From: SG8-38 sp041576815
GTDB lineage: Bacteria > Myxococcota_A > Polyangia > Polyangiales > Houyiibacteriaceae
DNA: 64,000 bases
Direction of reading: 5' to 3'
Assembly (NCBI GenBank): GCA_041576815.1
Contig: JBFGKE010000007.1
Location: 47,581 to 111,580, forward strand
Part shown: in pieces, positions 39,837-49,425 of the stretch
Numbering within the stretch: the stretch's first letter is position 1
Layout: each line of letters opens with the position of its first letter
Notes under the pieces: generated by a model
Databases searched by the model: none
What the model was told of the DNA's origin: nothing
What the model saw: only the letters and a program-made list of their open reading frames with translations
Program-made: the position numbers and the translations under genes

Positions 39837-40970
39837 ATGAAAGGCTGTTTGACTCGCCTCCTGGTCGCGCTGCTCGGCCTCGTCGCCGGCCTCGCGGTCG
39901 TACTCTACGCGCGCTACGGCGGGGGCGAGCCTTATCCCAACCTCAGCGGCACACCGACGTTCGACGAGAGCGCTCTCGAGGTCGTGGTCACGAGCCCGGA
40001 GCCGATTGGCAACCTCGCCGTCTCAGCGGACGACCGCGTCTTTTACACGATCCATCCGGAGAGCCGGCCGGACGGCGCAAAGCTGCTCGAGTGGGTCGAC
40101 GGCGCGCCGAAGCCCTTTCCAGACGAGGACGCGCAGTCGCTCTTCGAAACACCCCTCGGTGTGGCCATCGATCGGCAGAATCGGCTCTGGACGATCGACC
40201 ACGGAAACCACGGGACAGGAGCAGCTCGACTTCTGGCATTCGATTTGGGGAGCGGCGAGGTCGTCCACGATCACGTGTTCAGCTCGGCAGTCGCTGAGCT
40301 CGGCTCATTTCTTCAAGACCTCCAGGTCGATTCCACCGGCAAGCACGTTTTCATCGCAGACGTCAGCTTTTGGCGAAAGAATCCCGGCCTCGTGGTCTAC
40401 GACGTCGAGCAGGAACGCGCGCGGCGCGTGCTCGAGAGCGATCCGTCGGTGGTGGCGCAGGACTGGCTGATCCGGAACCCCACCAAAGACATGAAGTTCT
40501 TTGGCGGGCTCGTCGTGCTCAAGCCCGGTGTCGACGGCATCGCGATCAGCCGCGACGATCGGTGGATTTGGTACGGCGCGATGACGCACGACACGATGTA
40601 CCGCGTCAAAGTCCAAGACCTTCTCGACGAGTCGCTCAGTGCGGGCGCGCTCTCGGCCCGCGTGCAAGCCGTCGGCCAAAAGCCACTCAACGATGGCCTG
40701 AGCACCGACGCCGAGGGAAGTGTGCTCATCACCGATGTCGAACACGGGTCCGTACTTCGAATGACGCCAGAGGGCGAGCTCGCGACTTTGGTGCGCAGCC
40801 CCCGAATCCGCTGGGCCGACGCCCTGAGCTATGGCCCAGGCGGCTGGCTCTACGTCGCCGACAGCGCGATCCCCGATCAATTGCTGCGGTCGAAGTCACA
40901 CATCGAAGCGAACGCCCCGTACCACATCTTCCGTTTCAAGCCGACTGTCGGCGGCGTCCCGGGGCAATAG
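39837..40970 (+). CDS. Major royal jelly/yellow-like six-bladed propeller protein
   Basis: A 377-residue protein from ATG 39837, with an N-terminal membrane anchor or signal (CLTRLLVALLGLVAGLAVVLY). The rest has the order of the MRJP/yellow family: RLWTIDHGNHGTGAARLLAFDL, a FLQDLQVDSTGKHVFIAD blade, GIAISRDDRWIWYGAMTHDTMYRV, DGLSTDAEGSVLITD and a final ALSYGPGGWLYVADS. This is a six-bladed propeller related to SMP-30 and lactonases. Bacterial members have no agreed function. It follows the acyl-CoA ligase closely, and its stop is four bases from the convergent DUF481 gene. Confidence 0.8.
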   Translation: MKGCLTRLLVALLGLVAGLAVVLYARYGGGEPYPNLSGTPTFDESALEVVVTSPEPIGNLAVSADDRVFYTIHPESRPDGAKLLEWVDGAPKPFPDEDAQSLFETPLGVAIDRQNRLWTIDHGNHGTGAARLLAFDLGSGEVVHDHVFSSAVAELGSFLQDLQVDSTGKHVFIADVSFWRKNPGLVVYDVEQERARRVLESDPSVVAQDWLIRNPTKDMKFFGGLVVLKPGVDGIAISRDDRWIWYGAMTHDTMYRVKVQDLLDESLSAGALSARVQAVGQKPLNDGLSTDAEGSVLITDVEHGSVLRMTPEGELATLVRSPRIRWADALSYGPGGWLYVADSAIPDQLLRSKSHIEANAPYHIFRFKPTVGGVPGQ

Positions 40971-40974
40971 AACA

Positions 40975-41943
40975 CTAGCCTCTGTCCGCCTTGAACGGCG
41001 TGTACACGATGCTGAAGATCGTCGTCGTGTCGGTCTTGAAAAGGCCCGCCGGACGGCTGTCGTAAAGCAGCAGGAACCGCGCCTCGAAAGCGAACTTGTC
41101 GGCGAACTGCGAGAGCAGCGCGACGTTGAAATAGATACGGTTGTCTTGGAACGCCTTGGCATTCATTTGTGCAGGAATCTCGTTCAGATTGCCGATGTAG
41201 GTGAGGCCCCACAGAAAACCGACGTGCTCGTTGATCCGGTTTTCGTAGTCGAGGGCCAGCAGCAAGCCGTGGATGTTGGACGTCTCGGTGAGCACCGTCC
41301 CCGCGCCGACCGCTGAATCGGTGTAGTTCTCGTACGTGTAGCTGTAACCGATGCGGCCGGTGAAGAGATGGTTTTCCTCTTTGACGAACGCGCGCAGGTA
41401 GCCGGCGTTCGCCAGAAGCTGGAGATCGAAGCCTGCCAGCGGGTCCCAGCGAAGACCGAGCGACGCCCAAATCGCATCCATGTCGGTGAAATAGTAGTCG
41501 TAGCGCGCGTTGAAAAACCACTGCTTGGCGACGGTGCCTATCGAGGAACCGGGCAACGTCACGTCTGGGTTCGCGCGACCGAAGTTGAAAAGCGAGTCGA
41601 TGGTGAGCCGGTGGTCGTCCTTCGTGAGAAGCACGGTGGTCCCGGCGTTGAGGTTCCAGGACGAGGTATTGCCGGTGTTGACCGCGCCGCCGGCGCTGAG
41701 GGCCCAGTCGACGAGTGGCTTCGTCTTCATGGGCGTCACCTCGGCTTCTTCGTCGGGAAGATCGGTCACGTCGGGTGCCTCGGCGAACGCCGCCTCTGAT
41801 GCCGCTTCGGTCGTCGTGGCTGCGACGTCGACGGCGACGCTGTCCGGCATCTCGGCGTCCTGCGCCGCGGCGCGAGTACCCCAGCCCGCAACAGCCAGCG
41901 CGGCAGCGACCGGAATGCACCACTGGTTTTTCGTTCTGCTCAT
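40975..41943 (-). CDS. DUF481 outer-membrane barrel protein
   Basis: A 322-residue exported protein with signal peptide (VAAALAVAGWGTRAAAQ), an acidic Ala/Glu-rich linker (about 30-70), and a barrel domain starting with ALSAGGAVNTGNTSSWNL, the typical DUF481 opening G...TGNT. Long amphipathic strands follow (FFNARYDYYFTDMDAIWASLGLRWD) and it ends on FSIVYTPFKADRG. Family members such as YdiY are salt- or acid-induced outer-membrane proteins. It diverges from an MFS transporter gene. Confidence 0.88.
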   Translation of the reverse strand: MSRTKNQWCIPVAAALAVAGWGTRAAAQDAEMPDSVAVDVAATTTEAASEAAFAEAPDVTDLPDEEAEVTPMKTKPLVDWALSAGGAVNTGNTSSWNLNAGTTVLLTKDDHRLTIDSLFNFGRANPDVTLPGSSIGTVAKQWFFNARYDYYFTDMDAIWASLGLRWDPLAGFDLQLLANAGYLRAFVKEENHLFTGRIGYSYTYENYTDSAVGAGTVLTETSNIHGLLLALDYENRINEHVGFLWGLTYIGNLNEIPAQMNAKAFQDNRIYFNVALLSQFADKFAFEARFLLLYDSRPAGLFKTDTTTIFSIVYTPFKADRG

Positions 41944-42031
41944 GGTCTCCCCCTTGCAAGTTCACGGAATGCTCACGGTTCGCGTGAGCGTGAGCAAGTT
42001 TCCGGCGATGCGTTACCATGCCGCACCCCGG

Positions 42032-43300
42032 ATGCCGGCACCGACACGACTCGAGCGCGCGGCCTTCATGGCCTGTCTGATTGTCGCCGGAGAAGCGATC
42101 TTCAGCCTACCATTTCACTTGGCACGTTTTTTTCGTCCGACGGTGCTTCGGGTGTTCGAGCTGAGCAATACCGAGCTTGGCACGGCGCAAGCGGTATACG
42201 GCGTCGTCGCCATGCTGGCGTACTTCCCCGGCGGGCTGCTCGCCGATCGCTTTGCAGCAAGACGACTGCTCGTCGGTTCTCTCGCCGCCACGAGCTTCGG
42301 AGGAATGTTTCTTGCTACGTTTCCGGCGTATCGTGATCTACGCGTGCTCTTCGGCTTCTGGGGGCTGACGACCATCTTGCTGTTTTGGGCTGCGCTGATT
42401 CGCGTGACCCGCGAATGGGGCGGTGAGCACGAGCAGGGGCGGGCCTATGGGATCCTCGACGGCGGCCGCGGACTTTTTGCGGCTCTACTTGCCGCCGCTG
42501 CGCTCGTGCTCTTTCAAACGCTCCTCCCCGACGACCCGACTACGGCGACCGAGCTCGCGCGCGAAAGGGCCCTGCGCGGGGTCATCTATGCCTACACGGC
42601 CGCGACGGCCACAGCGGCCTTGTTGTGTTGGTTCTTCGTTCCGGATGCCAACGCGCGCACCGAGAAGGAGCGCGGTGAGGTTTGGGAGCACGTTCGCACC
42701 GTCGTGCGTCGCCCGACCGTTTGGCTCCAGGCGCTGATCGTCGTGTGCGCCTACGTCGGTTACAAGGGTATCGACAACTACGCCGTGTTCGCGGTCGATG
42801 GATACGGTATGAACGAGGTGCAGGGGGCGCGCGTATCGACGATGAGCTCTTGGGTGCGTCCCGTGGCGGCGATTGGCGCAGGTTGGCTCGCCGACCGATT
42901 CACGGCCTCACGCATCGCTGCGTTCTGCTTTGCCACGATGGTCGGTTCGTACGGCTGGCTCGCGCTCACCCCGGCCGGTGCTTCGCAGGCCTGGGTCTTG
43001 TACGCCAACGTGCTGATCACCTCGGCCGCGATCTTCGGTCTGCGGGGTGTCTATTTCGCATTGTTTCAAGAGGGCGGTCTGGCGCTCGGCGCGACCGGGA
43101 CGGCCGTCGGGCTCGTTTCATTCATCGGCTACACGCCAGATGTGTTCGTTCACCTGGTCGGCGGCTGGCTGCTCGATCGGTCGCCGGGTGTGGCCGGCCA
43201 CCGACACTTCCTGATGTTTCTCGGAGTGTTTGCGCTGACTGGCTGGGTCGCGTCGATCGCCTTCCGGCGCACGAGCACCGAGACGCGAAACGCCGAATAG
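42032..43300 (+). CDS. Major facilitator superfamily transporter
   Basis: A 422-residue transporter with twelve predicted helices. The cytoplasmic A-motif between helices 2 and 3 is GGLLADRFAARRLLVGS; its second copy in the other half is GAGWLADRFTASRIAAF. A soluble loop lies in the middle (FVPDANARTEKERGEVWEHV). It is nearest to the nitrate/sugar-phosphate-type branch of MFS; no substrate can be assigned. I start at ATG 42032 (MPAPTRLERAAF); ATG 42008 is an alternative, and neither has a strong ribosome site. Confidence 0.88.
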   Translation: MPAPTRLERAAFMACLIVAGEAIFSLPFHLARFFRPTVLRVFELSNTELGTAQAVYGVVAMLAYFPGGLLADRFAARRLLVGSLAATSFGGMFLATFPAYRDLRVLFGFWGLTTILLFWAALIRVTREWGGEHEQGRAYGILDGGRGLFAALLAAAALVLFQTLLPDDPTTATELARERALRGVIYAYTAATATAALLCWFFVPDANARTEKERGEVWEHVRTVVRRPTVWLQALIVVCAYVGYKGIDNYAVFAVDGYGMNEVQGARVSTMSSWVRPVAAIGAGWLADRFTASRIAAFCFATMVGSYGWLALTPAGASQAWVLYANVLITSAAIFGLRGVYFALFQEGGLALGATGTAVGLVSFIGYTPDVFVHLVGGWLLDRSPGVAGHRHFLMFLGVFALTGWVASIAFRRTSTETRNAE

Positions 43301-43303
43301 ACC

Positions 43304-43942
43304 CTACTTGTTGGGCTGCGGCGTCATCCGCAGGTAAGGCCGGAGCTCGGTGTGGCCCTTGGGGAACTTTTTCGCGATCTCGTCGGGGTCGGTAATCGAC
43401 GGCACGATGACGACATCATCGCCATCTTTCCAATTTCCCGGCGTCGCGACTTGATGGCTATCGGTGAGCTGAAGGGCGTCGAGCACGCGAAGCACCTCGT
43501 CGAAGTTCCTGCCCGTCGCGGGCGGATAGGTGATCGTCGCGCGCACCTTTCGGTTGGGGTCGATGAAGAACACGGAGCGGACGGTCACCTTCGCATCGGC
43601 TTCGGGGTGAATCATGTCGTACAGGTTGGCAACCTCTTGGTCGGGATCGGCCACGATTGGAAAGTTCATTCGCACGTCCTGCGTGTCCTCGATGTCCTTG
43701 ATCCATTCGTGGTGGGAGTCGACGGGGTCGACGCTGATGGCGAGCGCCTTGGCGCCGCGTTGGGCCAGCTGGTCTTTCAGCTTGGCAGCGAGGCCCAGCT
43801 CGGTCGTGCAGACCGGTGTGAAGTCCGCGGGGTGGGAAAAAAAGATCACCCAGTCGTCGCCCGCCCACTCGTGAAAGCGGATCGGACCTTCGGTGGTGTC
43901 CGCCTGGAAATCGGGAGCGATGGTTCCTAGCCGTAGGCTCAT
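43304..43942 (-). CDS. 1-Cys peroxiredoxin (Prx6 type)
   Basis: A 212-residue Prx6-type enzyme from ATG 43942, with AGGAGG six bases upstream. The peroxidatic Cys is in HPADFTPVCTTEL (about residue 46); the C-terminal domain (GDDVVIVPSITDPDEIAKKFP...LRPYLRMT) is the long extension of the 1-Cys group, and no resolving Cys is present. It reduces hydrogen and lipid peroxides, often with glutathione or ascorbate. It is tail to tail with the MFS gene, three bases apart. Confidence 0.93.
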   Translation of the reverse strand: MSLRLGTIAPDFQADTTEGPIRFHEWAGDDWVIFFSHPADFTPVCTTELGLAAKLKDQLAQRGAKALAISVDPVDSHHEWIKDIEDTQDVRMNFPIVADPDQEVANLYDMIHPEADAKVTVRSVFFIDPNRKVRATITYPPATGRNFDEVLRVLDALQLTDSHQVATPGNWKDGDDVVIVPSITDPDEIAKKFPKGHTELRPYLRMTPQPNK

Positions 43943-44014
43943 TGCCTTCCTCCTTTGGCTTGGGGGGGTTCTCAAGAGACGATAGCGCCGCGCGCCGCGT
44001 TTGTAAGCTGGCGG

Positions 44015-45271
44015 CTACGGGTCACGCTCGAGAATCATGGCCTGGGCCATTGCACCCGCAGCGCAGATGCTGATCAGGCCATACTGGGACCCGCGGCGCT
44101 TCATTTCGTTGGCTAGCGTGGTGGCGATCCGAACGCCGGTCGCCGAAAACGGATGGCCGACGGCGATCGAGCTTCCGAGCTGATTGAGCCTCGACCGGTC
44201 GACCGTCCCGATGGGGCTTCGCTTCCAGCCGAGCTCCCAGGACGCGATGTTGGTCAGGACCTGGCCGGCAAAAGCCTCGTGCATTTCGATGAGATCCATG
44301 TCGTCGAGCGACAGGTCAGTCTCGGCAAGCAGATCCGGCACGGCCAGGCCGGGGCCCATCAAGAGGCCGTCCTTCGGGTCGATCGCGACTTTCTTATAGC
44401 CCCGGATGAACGCGAGTGGCTCGCGCCCTTCCCTCGCGGCCCGGTCCTCGCTCATCAAGACGATCGACGCCGCACCATCGGTGAGCGGGCTCGAATTTCC
44501 TGCCGTCAGGGTCCCGCGGGGAGACCTATCGAACACCGGTTTGAGCTTCGCGAGCTGCTCGAGAGTCGTGTCGGGACGGATCAGGGTGTCGTGATCGATG
44601 CCATCGATGGGGACGATTTCGTCCTTGAGCCGGCCGTCTTCCGTCGCTGCGGCCGCGTTTCGATGACTCGCGAATGCAAGCTCGTCCTGCGACTCGCGGT
44701 CGATGTCCCATTCCTTGACGGTGATCTCGGTGTGCTCGCCCATCGAGAGGCCGGTCGAAGGCTCCACGACGCCGGGGGCATCTGGCTTGAGGTCGCGCGG
44801 CCGAAGCGCCGAGAGCGCGTCGATGCGATCTTTCACCGACCGGGCGTTGGCGAGGTCGACGAAGACCCGGCTGGCCGCCGGCGTGAACAACACCGCTGGG
44901 TTGGACATCGATTCGACGCCGCCCGCGATCCCGATCTCGGCACGCCCTCGGCGAATCGAGTCCGCGATGGCCATGATCGCGGTGGTGCCGGTGATGCAGT
45001 TGTCGGTGACCGTCCAAGCCGGCGTCGCCGAGGGAAGCCGGCTCGCGAACGCCACCTCGCGCGCGAACTGGGGACGACGCGGATCGAGCACCACGATGCC
45101 ATAGACCATTTCGTCGATCGTCGCTGGAGCCAAGTCGTGCTTGGAAAGCAGCCCGTCCACCGAGTGGCGCGCCAACTCGAGCGCACCGTAGTCCTTCAGC
45201 TTCGTGCCAGCTTTGGCGAACGGGGTTCGGGCACCTGCAACGATGGCGACGCGAGGGACAGAGTCAGCCAT
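44015..45271 (-). CDS. Thiolase (acetyl-CoA C-acyltransferase, FadI-like)
   Basis: A 418-residue thiolase. The nucleophile is Cys92 in VTDNCITGTTA; the His of the base pair is in MHEAFAG and the acid/base Cys is in SICAAGAMAQAM. GSSIAVGHPFSATGVR is the conserved His loop. The CAAG motif at the C-terminus, rather than CGGGG, is typical of FadI/trifunctional-protein beta subunits, which act on long-chain 3-ketoacyl-CoA. It would complete beta-oxidation with the acyl-CoA ligase at 38158, or degrade a steroid side chain. No hydratase/dehydrogenase partner is in the window. Confidence 0.92.
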   Translation of the reverse strand: MADSVPRVAIVAGARTPFAKAGTKLKDYGALELARHSVDGLLSKHDLAPATIDEMVYGIVVLDPRRPQFAREVAFASRLPSATPAWTVTDNCITGTTAIMAIADSIRRGRAEIGIAGGVESMSNPAVLFTPAASRVFVDLANARSVKDRIDALSALRPRDLKPDAPGVVEPSTGLSMGEHTEITVKEWDIDRESQDELAFASHRNAAAATEDGRLKDEIVPIDGIDHDTLIRPDTTLEQLAKLKPVFDRSPRGTLTAGNSSPLTDGAASIVLMSEDRAAREGREPLAFIRGYKKVAIDPKDGLLMGPGLAVPDLLAETDLSLDDMDLIEMHEAFAGQVLTNIASWELGWKRSPIGTVDRSRLNQLGSSIAVGHPFSATGVRIATTLANEMKRRGSQYGLISICAAGAMAQAMILERDP

Positions 45272-45402
45272 GGGTCACCTCCAGAGTCGATCCATAGTTT
45301 TCCCGCCGGACGATCGCAACCACTTGTGAGAGACCATACCTTTCGTCACGACGTCACCGCGCGACCTTTGCCGACTTCGTGCCGCATCGTTAAATTGTTT
45401 CG

Positions 45403-46851
45403 ATGGTCTTGGGGGATTGGAAACGGACTTTCGCCGCGCTGCTGGCGGCGTGCTCACTGGGGCTCGCGCAACCACCGACGGCCGCTGCCGAGGTGTTCGC
45501 CGGCGGTCCGAATGACGACGTCGAGTCGATGATCAACGCGCTCGTGCCAGGAGACGAGCTCGTGCTCTCGGGCGGAACCTACACGTTGAACGAACGTTTT
45601 TCTTTCGCGATCGCGGGCACGGAAGAAGCTCCGATCGTGATTCGCGCGGCGGACGGCGAAACACCGCACTTCCACCGGCCGAACGCGAGCCAGAACATCA
45701 TCGACATCGACGACGCGGAGCACGTCACGATTCGCGGGATCGAGCTCTCGGGTGGGTCGGCCGGGATTCGCATCAGTGGGGCTCGGTTCCTCACGATCGA
45801 GGACTGCGAGGTGCACGACACCGGGGACGTGGCCGTGCGTGCAAACGACTCGGGCGTGACCTACGAATCGCTTCGAATCCTTCGCAACCACATCCACCAC
45901 ACCAACAACACGGGCGAGGGAATGTATCTCGGTTGCAACAACGGCGGATGCGAGGTCGTCAACAGCCTCGTCGAAGGCAACTACGTCCATCACACGAACC
46001 AGCCCTCCGTCAGCCAAGGCGACGGCATCGAGCTCAAAGAGGGAAGCTTTGGCAACGTAATCCGGGACAATGTGATTCACGACACGAACTACCCCTGCAT
46101 TCTCACCTACGCCTCGAACGGGCCGCAAAACGTGATCGAGCGCAACGTCATGTGGAACTGCGGCGACCACGGCATTCAATCCGCGGCCGATGCAGTGATC
46201 CGAAACAACGTCATTTTGAGCGCAGACGTCGACGGAATCGCCATGCAGCCCCACCAGTCGGGCAGCCCGTCCAATCTCGAGGTCCTTCACAACACGATTC
46301 TCGAGGCGGACGGTGATGCGATCAGCCTGCGGGGCATCTCCGGCCCGGTCGTCGTTGCAAACACCGCGCTGTATGCGCAGTCGGGGAACGCGTTTTACGT
46401 GAACGGCGGCATGTCAGGCCTCGTCTTCGAAGGCAACGTTGGCGTGGGTGGAGTGAGCAACTCGCTTCCGTTCGGCGGCGGCGAGCTCGGCAGCGACCTC
46501 GTGAATGCGAGCTATGCTGGAGCACCGCCGATGGATGTGTTTCCTGCGGTCGGCAGCGCGCTCGAAGGCGCTGGAAGCGCCGCGCACGTGGTGGTCGACG
46601 ATTTCAACGGCACTGCTCGGGGCGGAGCGGCCGACACGGGCGCATATGCGTTCTCCTCGACGGGGAATCCGGGCTGGGCTCTCGCTCCGGGATTCAAAGC
46701 ATCGACACCGGTTCCGGATCCGGATCCCGGAACGGGCGGAACCGGCTCGTCGGGATGTAGCGTTGGAAGCCACTCCGGCTGTACTTCCGCCCTTGCGCTC
46801 GCTGTGATCCTCGTGACCTTGGTCCGCAGACGCCTCGATTACCAACCATAA
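45403..46851 (+). CDS. Right-handed beta-helix protein with MYXO-CTERM-like anchor
   Basis: A 482-residue exported protein: signal peptide to about residue 29 (LAQPPTAAAE), then a run of parallel beta-helix coils (HVTIRGIELSG, FLTIEDCEVHDTG, SLRILRNHIHHTN, NVIRDNVIHDTN, NVIERNVMWNCG, AVIRNNVILSAD), as in pectate lyase and NosD-like proteins. No catalytic Asp/Lys triad could be confirmed. The end has a Gly/Ser spacer with two Cys (SSGCSVGSHSGC), a short helix (ALALAVILVTLV) and RRR, the MYXO-CTERM layout. It is thus a cell-surface, perhaps polysaccharide-binding or cleaving, protein. It is apparently monocistronic. Confidence 0.88.
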   Translation: MVLGDWKRTFAALLAACSLGLAQPPTAAAEVFAGGPNDDVESMINALVPGDELVLSGGTYTLNERFSFAIAGTEEAPIVIRAADGETPHFHRPNASQNIIDIDDAEHVTIRGIELSGGSAGIRISGARFLTIEDCEVHDTGDVAVRANDSGVTYESLRILRNHIHHTNNTGEGMYLGCNNGGCEVVNSLVEGNYVHHTNQPSVSQGDGIELKEGSFGNVIRDNVIHDTNYPCILTYASNGPQNVIERNVMWNCGDHGIQSAADAVIRNNVILSADVDGIAMQPHQSGSPSNLEVLHNTILEADGDAISLRGISGPVVVANTALYAQSGNAFYVNGGMSGLVFEGNVGVGGVSNSLPFGGGELGSDLVNASYAGAPPMDVFPAVGSALEGAGSAAHVVVDDFNGTARGGAADTGAYAFSSTGNPGWALAPGFKASTPVPDPDPGTGGTGSSGCSVGSHSGCTSALALAVILVTLVRRRLDYQP

Positions 46852-46880
46852 CGAAGCGTCCTTCCGCTACTATCCCGCCC

Positions 46881-48137
46881 GTGGACTCGACGACGATCTT
46901 CTGGATCGCCCTGTTCGTGCTGATGTACGGACTGGTATCGAAGCGTCTCGAGCGGACGGTCATCACGCCACCGATGGTCTTTGTCACACTCGGGTTGATC
47001 TTCGGAGGTAGCGCGTTGAGCGAGCTCGGGATGCACGCGGATCGAGGAGCCGTCCACGTGCTTGCGCAGCTCACCCTGGTGCTCGTGCTTTTCGGCGACG
47101 CCGCGCGAATCGATCTTCGTGCCCTACGAAACGAGCTCGGATTGCCGGTCCGCCTTCTCGCAGTGGGAATGCCTCTGACGATCGTGTCGGGGGTGGCGGT
47201 CGCGAAGCTCTTGTTCCCGCAGCTCACCTGGTTCGAGTGCGCTGCACTCGGCGCGATCCTCGCCCCCACCGATGCCGCCCTCGGGCAAGCGGTCGTCAGG
47301 GCGCCCTCGGTGCCTCTTCGGATCCGGCAAGCGCTCAACGTCGAGAGCGGTCTGAACGATGGAATCGCCCTGCCCATCGTCCTGATCTTCGCAGCGCTCG
47401 CCAGCATGGGCGGAGGGGAGGCGCACACCGCAGCGGAGTGGGTCCGGTTCGCAGCCCTGCAAGTGACGCTTGGACCGATTGCGGGCCTCGTAGTGGCGTG
47501 GGTAGGCGGGAGTCTCATCGCCGGGGCCGACAGCCGCGGTTGGATGGACGGACGCTTCACCAGACTTACCGGAATCGCGATCGCCCTACTTTCGTTTGCG
47601 GGCGCCGAGCTGATCGGCGGTAACGGCTTCATCGCGGCGTTCGTCGCGGGCATGACGCTCGGGAATTCTCAGCGCGGTAAGTGCGAGTACCTCTACAACT
47701 TTCTCGAAGCCGAAGGCGCGCTGCTCGCGCTCCTGGTCTTCTTGCTGCTCGGGCTCTTGCTCGCCTGGCCGGCGATTGCCGAAAGCGACGCCCGCATGTG
47801 GCTCTACGCGGCGCTGAGCCTCACTGTCATCCGCGTCGTCCCCGTCGCGATCTCGTTGGTGGGGAGCGGGCTTCGGCGTCCGAGCATGGTCTTCCTCGGC
47901 TGGTTCGGGCCGCGCGGGCTTGCTTCGCTCTTGTTCGCGATTCTGATCCTCGAGGAAGCAGCGCTCCCCCACGAAGGGCTGGTCTTCAACGTCGTCGTCC
48001 TCACGGTGCTGAGCAGCGTATTCGCGCACGGCATGAGCGCGGCGCCCGCAGCGCGGAAGTACGGCGAGCGAGCGAGCGATGCTCAGGCATGCCCTGCCGA
48101 AAACGAAAACGTCATGCCCCACCCGTTGCGCCGTTGA
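46881..48137 (+). CDS. CPA1-type sodium/proton antiporter
   Basis: A 418-residue antiporter from GTG 46881. It has about twelve helices with the CPA1/NhaP hallmarks: PPMVFVTLGLIFGG, a central LAPTDAALGQAVV motif (the ion-binding TD) and NVESGLNDGIALPIVLI (the ND of the second Asp site), and GPRGLASLLFAIL. It exchanges Na+ or K+ for protons to control pH and ions. The start codon follows the beta-helix gene by 29 bases, so co-transcription is possible. There is no C-terminal regulatory domain. Confidence 0.9.
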   Translation: MDSTTIFWIALFVLMYGLVSKRLERTVITPPMVFVTLGLIFGGSALSELGMHADRGAVHVLAQLTLVLVLFGDAARIDLRALRNELGLPVRLLAVGMPLTIVSGVAVAKLLFPQLTWFECAALGAILAPTDAALGQAVVRAPSVPLRIRQALNVESGLNDGIALPIVLIFAALASMGGGEAHTAAEWVRFAALQVTLGPIAGLVVAWVGGSLIAGADSRGWMDGRFTRLTGIAIALLSFAGAELIGGNGFIAAFVAGMTLGNSQRGKCEYLYNFLEAEGALLALLVFLLLGLLLAWPAIAESDARMWLYAALSLTVIRVVPVAISLVGSGLRRPSMVFLGWFGPRGLASLLFAILILEEAALPHEGLVFNVVVLTVLSSVFAHGMSAAPAARKYGERASDAQACPAENENVMPHPLRR

Positions 48138-48151
48138 CGGACCCGCACCTG

Positions 48152-49378
48152 CTAGACGTCGAAGCGCGCGCGATACGACGCAAACGTGTCCTCTACGCGG
48201 GTTTCGGTGAGACCGTAGTCGGCGATGTCGTAATCGTGCTCGCCTAGCTGCGCCTTGGGTTCCTCGGCGATCCGCGCGCTGAACCGGTCGGCCAGTGCTC
48301 GGTCGAAAGGCAGCCCGAAATGAGTGTAGATGTCTTCGACCACGGCGAGCGGGCTCGCATGAAGATCGGGCAGGCGCACGTCGTAAATCTGCGACGATGG
48401 CAGCTTGGCTCTTGCGGCCAAACCGCGCTCGGTGCCGACAAGGGAATACTCGAGCCAGAAGTCGCCAACGTCATGAAGCTCGAGGCTTCGGCGGAACTTG
48501 GAGGCTATGCGCGCAGTGAGACTGCACTGCGACCCGATCGTCTCGACGAGCTCCCGATGCGTCTGAATCACGCGCGCATCCGGATAGACGGTCAGCAGCG
48601 CTTGGAGGTTCCACAGATGCCATGGGCACTTCAGGAGCCAACGTTTCGCAGACCGCTGTGCCCACAAGATCTGAAGCTGGCGGCGGTGCCACTCGTAGGG
48701 CTCGATCATGTCCCAGCCCAGCATGTGCGTCGCGTATTGAAAGTCGCCGAGCCCCACGAATAATTTCATCACCGCCATGTCGTTTTCCAACAAGAAGAAG
48801 TCTTCCTCGTACGCGTCGACGGTGACCTGATGCGCCTCGGCTTGCTCGGGAATGATGATCTCGTCCATCGCGACCTCGTGGCCGGCACGCCACTTCCGCC
48901 AATTTTCGTCGCCCATGAGGTCTGCGACGCGGCCGACCGGATGCGCAAGCTCCCACATCCGCGCCACGCGGTGGCTGGGATCGGCGGCCAACACGTTGTG
49001 CAGATACGTGGTCCCGGTCCGAAACAGACCAGTGATGACGAGAGGGCGCTCGATTTCGATGCCCGCGATGTTCGGCTGCCGCTTTCGTAGCTCGACGATA
49101 CGAAGCCGGTTCGAGAGGTGCCAATGAAGGACGTACCGAACTCCGAAACGGCCTAGGGTGTTCCAGTCGGTCCGAAGCACGACGTGTACCGTTTCGTCGA
49201 GGCGTTGGAGGAGCCCCGCGGCGCTCTCACCGTAGTCGTCGAGTCCCGTCATGCGCTCCGCAAGCTTCATCGCCCGACGCGCATCGATCGGAAGGATCAC
49301 CGTTCGCACGGGATCACCGAGGGCATTCACCATCGAAAGAGGAAACGAAGGGCGCATCCATTTGGGTGGTGGGCGCAT
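48152..49378 (-). CDS. Sulfotransferase-family protein (Sulfotransfer_3 type)
   Basis: A 408-residue protein with a long N-terminal region, then VITGLFRTGTTYLHNVLA (about 114-131), the PAPS phosphosulfate loop, RVARMWELAHP, and the 3'-phosphate segment WLLKCPWHLWNLQALLTVYPDARVIQTHRE. It ends with a Trp/Tyr-rich region. This is the large sulfotransferase group common in actinobacteria and myxobacteria, often linked to lipid, polyketide or sterol-like substrates. It is the second sulfotransferase in the window and is unrelated at motif level to the one at 35582. Acceptor unknown. Confidence 0.85.
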   Translation of the reverse strand: MRPPPKWMRPSFPLSMVNALGDPVRTVILPIDARRAMKLAERMTGLDDYGESAAGLLQRLDETVHVVLRTDWNTLGRFGVRYVLHWHLSNRLRIVELRKRQPNIAGIEIERPLVITGLFRTGTTYLHNVLAADPSHRVARMWELAHPVGRVADLMGDENWRKWRAGHEVAMDEIIIPEQAEAHQVTVDAYEEDFFLLENDMAVMKLFVGLGDFQYATHMLGWDMIEPYEWHRRQLQILWAQRSAKRWLLKCPWHLWNLQALLTVYPDARVIQTHRELVETIGSQCSLTARIASKFRRSLELHDVGDFWLEYSLVGTERGLAARAKLPSSQIYDVRLPDLHASPLAVVEDIYTHFGLPFDRALADRFSARIAEEPKAQLGEHDYDIADYGLTETRVEDTFASYRARFDV

Positions 49379-49425
49379 GTCGGGTCGTCGTAGGAGCGTG
49401 CGTGAAAGTGATCTATGCTCGCGGC

